From Solobacterium sp. (lineage in GTDB: Bacteria; Bacillota_I; Bacilli_A; Erysipelotrichales; Erysipelotrichaceae): 18,221 nucleotides of DNA. The notes under the pieces were generated by a model. That model was not told the origin of the DNA, ran no database searches, and saw only the letters and a list, made by a program, of their open reading frames with translations. Location: NCBI GenBank assembly GCA_017543005.1, contig JAFWEA010000071.1, positions 1-18,221 of the forward strand, given 5' to 3'. The translations under genes and the position numbers were made by a program. This document shows positions 14,506 to 18,221 of this stretch, piece after piece. Each line of letters opens with the position of its first letter. The first letter of the stretch is position 1.

Positions 14506-15551
14506 AACGTTGCCGCGGCTGCGGAGCAGTGCTGCAGACAGAAGACAAGAACCTGCCGGGTTATACCCCCAAGGCAGAGAATGATTACTGTCAGCGCTGT
14601 TTCCGCCTGATTCACTATGATGATCTGACGGTATCCATGCGGACCGGAATTGATCCGGATCTGGTACTGGAGGAAATCCGCCGTCTGGATGCGCTGGTTC
14701 TGTGGGTCGTGGATCTGTTTGACTTTGAGGCCGGCATGATCCCGGGACTATCCCGCCGGCTGGACAACAAGGATATCATCCTGGTCTGTGCCAAGCGGGA
14801 TATCCTGCCGGATACCCTGAACCATGAGAAAATTGCCCGGTTTGTCTTTGGCCGGCTGCACGAGATGGGCATCAAGGTCAAGGGCCTGGTGCTGACCTCC
14901 AAGCTGCAGAACGAAGGCATTGAGGAAGTACGCAATGCGGTCCGGATGAGCTATGCCGGCCGGCCGGTTGTCGTCATGGGCCGGGCCAATTCCGGCAAGA
15001 GCACGCTGCTCAACCATCTGCTGGGGGAGGAAGTGCTGACCAGCAGCCGGTATCCGGGCACCACCCTGGAATTCAACCACATGGAAATCGACGGCATCGA
15101 TTACATTGATACCCCCGGTATCGAGATCGGTGACAGTCTTTTGATGGAAGTAAAGGAAGAAGATCTGAAGACAATCCTGCCGGCCCGCATGATCAAGCCG
15201 CAGGTGTATCAGGTCAATAAGGATCAGAGTTTTGCGATCGGCGGCCTGGCCCGGATTGATCTGACTGAGTGCGATCATGCCAGCTGCGTCTTCTACCTGA
15301 GCGACAAGCTCTCGATCCACCGCAGCAAGCTGCAGGGCGCGGATGCCCTGTGGGAAAAGCACTATGGCGAACTGTTCACGCCGGTGCCACTGCATGATGA
15401 ATTCCATTCCACAACCATCCGCAAGAACATGGACAAGATGGATATCGTCATCGAAGGTCTGGGCTGGGCCAGCGTGTCCGGACAGATCTCAACGATTACG
15501 GTCAAGGCCCCGAAGGGCGTCAATATCACATTCAGAAAGGCGATGCTTTGA
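14502..15551 (+). CDS. yqeH: Circularly permuted ribosome-assembly GTPase YqeH
   Basis: A 349-residue YqeH-family GTPase that helps build the 30S subunit. An N-terminal zinc finger has Cys4, Cys7, Cys30 and Cys33. The G domain is circularly permuted: G4 comes first (LVCAKRDILP, 95-103), then G5-like TSK (132-134), then G1 GRANSGKST (160-168), G2 YPGTTLE (184-190) and G3 DTPGIE (203-208). The C-terminal part matches the family's RNA or protein-binding region. The G4 motif has Ala97 where Asn is expected (NKxD), an unusual change for a guanine-binding Asn. Its start overlaps the parC stop by 4 bases, and yhbY follows after one base. This links it to the ribosome-assembly genes downstream. Confidence 0.95.
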   Translation: MKRCRGCGAVLQTEDKNLPGYTPKAENDYCQRCFRLIHYDDLTVSMRTGIDPDLVLEEIRRLDALVLWVVDLFDFEAGMIPGLSRRLDNKDIILVCAKRDILPDTLNHEKIARFVFGRLHEMGIKVKGLVLTSKLQNEGIEEVRNAVRMSYAGRPVVVMGRANSGKSTLLNHLLGEEVLTSSRYPGTTLEFNHMEIDGIDYIDTPGIEIGDSLLMEVKEEDLKTILPARMIKPQVYQVNKDQSFAIGGLARIDLTECDHASCVFYLSDKLSIHRSKLQGADALWEKHYGELFTPVPLHDEFHSTTIRKNMDKMDIVIEGLGWASVSGQISTITVKAPKGVNITFRKAML

Positions 15552-15552
15552 T

Positions 15553-15840
15553 ATGCTGACAGGAAAACAGAAACGTTATCTCCGCTCGCTGGCGGAAACC
15601 CAGCCGGCCCTGTTCCAGATTGGCAAGGACGGTCTGAGCGACAATCTGATCATGACCGTCAACAATGCGTTCAATACGCGGGAACTGGTCAAGGTCAAGC
15701 TGCTGCAGTCAGTGGCGGATGATCCGAAGGAAATCGGCTTTGATCTGGCCATGTACACGCACAGTGAACTGGTGCAGATTATCGGCCGGACCATCCTGCT
15801 GTACAAAAAGGGAAAGAAGCCGGAGATCATTCTGCCATGA
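15553..15840 (+). CDS. yhbY: CRM-domain RNA-binding protein YhbY
   Basis: A 95-residue single CRM domain, an RNA-binding fold associated with pre-50S ribosome particles. It starts MLTGKQKRYLRSLA, with the GxxG-type loop IGKDGLS (23-29), followed by NTRELVKVKLLQ and a C-terminal ILLYKKGKKPEIILP strand typical of the family. The open frame runs upstream to 15343 inside yqeH, but the ATG at 15553 gives the normal family N-terminus and length, one base after the yqeH stop. Its stop overlaps the next start (ATGA at 15837). Order yqeH-yhbY-nadD/yqeK-rsfS is the classic Bacillota arrangement, which supports the assignment. Confidence 0.95.
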   Translation: MLTGKQKRYLRSLAETQPALFQIGKDGLSDNLIMTVNNAFNTRELVKVKLLQSVADDPKEIGFDLAMYTHSELVQIIGRTILLYKKGKKPEIILP

Positions 15841-16649
15841 GCAGGACGGCTGTCATCCGTGGCCGCTTTGATCCGGTAACGGCAGAAGATGTGGCCTTTG
15901 CGGTCCGGCTGCGGCGGGAAAAGCAGTATGAAAAGATTGTCTTTGTCCCGGTGGCGGAAGGCAGTCTGCCCCGTGAGACAAGACAGGATCTGCTGCAGGC
16001 GGCCCTGAAGCCTTACCGGCGCTTCTGTACCGGGGAAGAGCCGCAGGATGCCGATGTCTATACCTCTGGTGCCGAAGAAAAGGAAGCGGCGGTGCGGCAG
16101 GGAAACTATGCCCTGGCAGCCCGCGGCATCCGGAAACTGCTGGCCGCCGAAGGACTTTACTTTGAAGATCTGGTCGATGCCTGCTGCAATCCCCACCGGG
16201 CCGCGCATTCGCGGGCCGTGGCGGATCTTTGCCGGCAGCTGGCGGAAGCGCATGGGCTGGACGGGGATCTGGCCTGGCGGGCCGGGATGCTCCATGATAT
16301 TACCAAGGGCCGCAGTGAAGAGTGGGGCCGGCGGATCCTGGAGCGCTATGAACCGGAGGCCCTGCAGTATGCCCCGCCGGTGTGGCACAGTTTTACCGCC
16401 CCGGTCTGGCTGAAACAGAACCTCGGCATCACTGATCACGAACTGCTTGCGGCAATCCGCAATCATACGCTGGGCGGCAGTCAGACGCCGCTGGCCATGA
16501 TTCTGTATATTGCCGACAAGACCGAACCGACAAGAGGATATGATTCTACCGGGGAAATTGCCCTGAGTATGAAGGATCTGGCAGCCGGCTTTGCCCTGGT
16601 GAAGCAGGAGGCTGCCGAATGGCTGAAAAAGGGAGGCGCAAATGGCTGA
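15837..16649 (+). CDS. yqeK: YqeK-type HD hydrolase (Ap4A hydrolase) with a degenerate NadD-like N-terminus
   Basis: A 270-residue protein. Residues 115-265 are a YqeK HD domain with His124 in RAAHSRAV, His153-Asp154 in MLHDITKG, His184 in VWHSFTAP, His210 in IRNHT and Asp227 in YIADKTEPTRGYD. YqeK proteins cleave diadenosine tetraphosphate symmetrically to ADP. Residues 1-112 resemble a shrunken NadD nucleotidyltransferase: GRFDPVT recalls the first nucleotide-binding loop, VFVPVAEGSLPRETRQDLLQAAL the next elements, and AARGIRKLLAAEGLY the C-terminal VxxYIxxxGLY helix. The (H/T)xGH catalytic motif is replaced by TAED, and the middle of the fold (SxxTxxT, GxD...W) is gone, so NaMN adenylylation is very unlikely. 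It overlaps yhbY by 4 bases and rsfS by 8. Confidence 0.88.
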   Translation: MSRTAVIRGRFDPVTAEDVAFAVRLRREKQYEKIVFVPVAEGSLPRETRQDLLQAALKPYRRFCTGEEPQDADVYTSGAEEKEAAVRQGNYALAARGIRKLLAAEGLYFEDLVDACCNPHRAAHSRAVADLCRQLAEAHGLDGDLAWRAGMLHDITKGRSEEWGRRILERYEPEALQYAPPVWHSFTAPVWLKQNLGITDHELLAAIRNHTLGGSQTPLAMILYIADKTEPTRGYDSTGEIALSMKDLAAGFALVKQEAAEWLKKGGANG

Positions 16650-16980
16650 ATTGCTTGAAATGACCGAACGGACACTGTCCGAAAAACTCGGCGAAAACAT
16701 CGTTGCCATCGATATGCGGAGTGTCAATCCGTTTACCGACTGGTTTGTCATCGTGACGGCCAGGAATCTGCGGCATGCGTCATCGCTGGCCGATGATCTG
16801 ATTGAGGCAGCGGAAAAGCAGGGCTTCCCCGTCCGCACCCGTGAGGGTGAGGAGGGCAGCACCTGGATTCTCGTTGACCTCTATGGCGTCATCGTGCATA
16901 TCTTTACGGAAGAAGGAAGAATGCAGTACCGGCTGGAAAACCTCTGGGGTGACCTGCCGATGCAGCGTTACGAAGACTAA
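16642..16980 (+). CDS. rsfS: Ribosome silencing factor RsfS
   Basis: A 112-residue member of the RsfS/YbeB/Iojap family, which binds L14 on the 50S subunit and blocks subunit joining in starvation. Family marks: a SVNPFTDWFVIVTARN strand region (normally SxxADYFVIxSG), helix HASSLADDLIEAAEKQG, then STWILVDLYGVIVHIFTEEGRMQYRLENLW, which contains the conserved W-x-L-x-D-x-G/Y-x-V-x-H-x-F pattern and the final Y-x-L-E-x-L-W-x-D. The start at 16642 overlaps yqeK by 8 bases and follows GGGAGG (16632-16637). It is the last gene of the parE-to-rsfS run, closed by a terminator that begins at its stop codon. Confidence 0.95.
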   Translation: MAELLEMTERTLSEKLGENIVAIDMRSVNPFTDWFVIVTARNLRHASSLADDLIEAAEKQGFPVRTREGEEGSTWILVDLYGVIVHIFTEEGRMQYRLENLWGDLPMQRYED

Positions 16981-17004
16981 AAAAATCCCGCAAGGGATTT
17001 TTTT
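16979..17004. terminator. Bidirectional terminator between rsfS and the thioredoxin-like gene
   Basis: The hairpin core is ATCCC-GCAA-GGGAT with a GNRA loop. It is flanked by A7 on the left and T7 on the right, so both strands give a stem followed by seven T. It serves rsfS on the plus strand and the convergent minus-strand gene, whose stop codon (17003-17005) overlaps its edge. Confidence 0.92.
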
Positions 17005-17542
17005 ATGAACTCGGGGTTTCAATCGGCTGCAGGATATCGTAGTCATCATACAGCTTGTTCAGGGCCAGCCACTGCCGGAAGTCATCGATGCTGATCGGCT
17101 GCTGGGGATTCCACTCCAGGGTGTTGTCGATGACGATCTCACCGTTGTCATTGCGGCAGGCCACAAAGGCCGGATAGACCGACACGCCCCACTCGTTTTT
17201 CAGCCGGGTGGTCAATTGCTTCTCGTCAATGCCGGACAGGTCCACAAACTCGATCAGGGACATCAGGTCATTCTCGGTTTCGTTATTGACGCTCTTGAGC
17301 ACCGTGTTTTCCAGATACAGGCAGTCATTGCTGTCGACCGTACAGAAAAAATAATAGTGCATGGTGGAGTTGCCGGTGCTGCGGGTATATTCCTTCAGCG
17401 TCTCGTAGTCCAGTGAAACCGTCGCAATGGCCGATTCACTGCCGGCATCCGTCTGCTCCGGCTCAAATATACGGAACCCGACCAGGACCCCGCTGTAGAT
17501 GACCAGCAGGACCATGAGGGTGAACATAATACGTTTCAACAT
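17003..17542 (-). CDS. Membrane-anchored thioredoxin-fold-like protein of unknown function
   Basis: A 179-residue protein with one N-terminal hydrophobic segment (about 5-23, after MLKR), likely a signal anchor that leaves the rest outside the cell. The outer domain looks like a thioredoxin fold: a strand MHYYFFC, then Cys67 and Cys74 (C-x6-C) where thioredoxins have CxxC, then LYLENTVLKSV, a strand LIEFVDLSG and the cis-Pro-type loop VSVYPAFVACR (Pro124). The final helix is SIDDFRQWLALNKLYDDYD. Redox activity is uncertain because the spacing is not CxxC; a third Cys (129) follows the Pro. The frame extends upstream to 17650, but the promoter's -10 box (17550-17555) lies inside that part, so ATG 17542 is chosen. 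I do not recognise a named family. Confidence 0.75.
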   Translation of the reverse strand: MLKRIMFTLMVLLVIYSGVLVGFRIFEPEQTDAGSESAIATVSLDYETLKEYTRSTGNSTMHYYFFCTVDSNDCLYLENTVLKSVNNETENDLMSLIEFVDLSGIDEKQLTTRLKNEWGVSVYPAFVACRNDNGEIVIDNTLEWNPQQPISIDDFRQWLALNKLYDDYDILQPIETPSS

Positions 17543-17549
17543 AAGCCTA

Positions 17550-17578
17550 ATTATATCGAAGGGCCGTACGGTTTGCAA
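17550..17578 (-). promoter_or_regulatory. Strong promoter predicting a leaderless mRNA
   Basis: On the minus strand: -35 TTGCAA (17578-17573), a 17-base spacer and a perfect TATAAT (17555-17550). Only seven bases separate the TATAAT from the ATG at 17542, so transcription should begin at, or within a base or two of, the start codon. No usable Shine-Dalgarno can fit in the transcript. Confidence 0.75.
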
Positions 17579-17657
17579 TTTGCGCCGCTTTGTAAATGAA
17601 AAAAGAATTCGTAAAGTTTTCATAAAAAAAATATTTTCCTCAGCGGCCAATGATGAC

Positions 17658-17663
17658 TATAAT
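17658..17663 (+). promoter_or_regulatory. Possible -10 box for the CofE-like gene
   Basis: A perfect TATAAT lies 37 bases before the GTG start. The region 17 bases upstream of it is AT-rich (TTTCCT) and gives no clear -35, so this is tentative. Transcripts from here would include the palindrome at 17676-17687. Confidence 0.4.
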
Positions 17664-17675
17664 GAAATGTATTTT

Positions 17676-17687
17676 TTCTGATCAGAA
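17676..17687. repeat. 12-bp perfect palindrome upstream of the CofE-like gene
   Basis: TTCTGATCAGAA is a perfect inverted repeat between the candidate -10 and the AAGGAG ribosome binding site (17686-17691). It could be an operator or a small leader hairpin next to the ribosome binding site. No regulator is identified. Confidence 0.5.
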
Positions 17688-17700
17688 GGAGTGATGAAAA

Positions 17701-18221
17701 GTGGAAAGAATATCCGGTACCGTTTCTAGAGGTCTGCGGGCTCCGATCATCAAGACTGGTGATGATCTCAGCACCATTGCTGTCGACACCCTGATGAAGG
17801 CTGTGGACAACGGCGAGGTTGTTCCGCGCGACCGTGACATTCTGTGCATTACGGAATCCGTTCTGGCCCGGGCGCAGGGCAACTACTGCACCACGGAACA
17901 GATCGGCAAGGATGTCCGGGCAAAGATGGGCGGAAAGACAATCGGTGTGATCTTCCCGATTCTCAGCCGCAACCGTTTTGCGGTCTGCCTGCGCGGCTTT
18001 GCCAAGGGCGCCGAGAAGATTGTCCTGCAGCTGAGCTATCCGGCAGATGAAGTCGGCAATCATCTCGTTGATATTGATCTGGTGGATGAAAAGAATGTTG
18101 ATCCGTATTCCGATATTCTGACGGAAAGCCGCTTTGAGGAACTCTTCGGCAAGTCCAGGCATCCGTTTACCGGCATGGACTATGTGGCATACTACAAGGA
18201 TGTCATTACAGCGGAAGGCTG
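17701..18221 (+). CDS. CofE-like protein (coenzyme F420-0:L-glutamate ligase family), partial at window end
   Basis: A frame of 173 complete codons that is still open at the window edge. It starts at GTG 17701, nine bases after AAGGAG (17686-17691). An ATG at 17694 is in another frame that stops quickly. The protein begins MERISGTVSRGLRAPIIKTG and continues with DILCITESVLARAQGNY and DVRAKMGGKTIGVIFPILSRNRF, which match the N-terminal part of the F420_ligase (CofE) family: the GxRxPxI start, the ITESVVAxxQG strand and the SRNRF segment. In archaea and actinobacteria CofE adds glutamates to F420-0. Many Bacillota without F420 carry a homolog of unknown substrate, and no F420 genes are seen here, so the name is family-level only. 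The C-terminal half is outside the window. Confidence 0.8.
   Translation, partial: MERISGTVSRGLRAPIIKTGDDLSTIAVDTLMKAVDNGEVVPRDRDILCITESVLARAQGNYCTTEQIGKDVRAKMGGKTIGVIFPILSRNRFAVCLRGFAKGAEKIVLQLSYPADEVGNHLVDIDLVDEKNVDPYSDILTESRFEELFGKSRHPFTGMDYVAYYKDVITAEG

Noticed and set aside
15343..15552. Upstream extension of the yhbY frame
   Set aside because: It lies within yqeH, and YhbY proteins start close to MLTGKQ.
17543..17650. N-terminal extension of the thioredoxin-like protein to a TTG at 17650
   Set aside because: The promoter boxes lie within the extension, and the hydrophobic anchor begins just after MLKR.
17543..17700. Riboswitch or T-box leader in the divergent intergenic region
   Set aside because: The region is AT-rich with no T-box motif, no specifier stem and no terminator hairpin; only promoters and a short palindrome are visible.
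1..18221. CRISPR array, insertion sequence, prophage or tRNA genes
   Set aside because: No regularly spaced repeats, transposase motifs, terminal repeats or tRNA-like cloverleafs were seen on either strand.

Overview
The window looks like a dense, mostly housekeeping stretch of chromosome from a fairly high-GC member of the Bacillota, most plausibly an Erysipelotrichia-type bacterium. This is inferred from the protein families, the ribosome-assembly gene order (yqeH-yhbY-yqeK-rsfS), strong AGGAGG-like ribosome binding sites and sigma-A-like promoters. The taxonomic guess cannot be confirmed without database searches. I see no tRNA, rRNA, insertion sequence, prophage gene or CRISPR array.

Layout. 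(1) 53-4537: an apparent co-directional operon of a divergent amidohydrolase-fold protein, a GNAT acetyltransferase, the ribosome-rescue GTPase HflX, an M18 aminopeptidase and a DUF2185 protein, ending at a hairpin terminator (4546-4573). (2) 4594-7178: a metal-resistance cassette with its own consensus promoter and dyad operator: an ArsR/SmtB-type zinc-site repressor, a free-standing HMA metal-binding protein and a Zn/Cd/Pb-type P1B-ATPase without its own HMA domain, closed by a strong terminator. (3) 7230-9040: a HAD-Nudix fusion protein coupled to an HD-domain nucleotidase, a possible nucleotide-pool cleaning pair. (4) 9058-9663, minus strand: plsY, sharing a hairpin terminator with the convergent HD gene. 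(5) 9735-10016: an isolated N-terminal (CxxC...CxxC) domain of prepilin peptidase lacking the protease domain. (6) 10055-16980: parE-parC-yqeH-yhbY-yqeK-rsfS, six genes tightly overlapped, joining chromosome decatenation, ribosome assembly and Ap4A breakdown in one probable transcript. The yqeK product carries a decayed NadD-like N-terminus. (7) 17003-17542, minus strand: a membrane-anchored thioredoxin-like protein whose promoter predicts a leaderless mRNA. (8) From 17701 to the window edge: a CofE-like (F420-0:glutamate ligase family) gene starting at GTG, cut by the window end.

I did not find an obvious new multi-gene defence or mobile system. The most interesting points are protein-level oddities: the NadD remnant on YqeK, the HAD-Nudix fusion beside an HD nucleotidase, the solitary prepilin-peptidase N-domain, an amidohydrolase that keeps HxH but seems to have lost its other metal ligands, non-canonical G4 motifs in both GTPases, and a likely leaderless gene. 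The family identifications come from motif reading; no database search was run.
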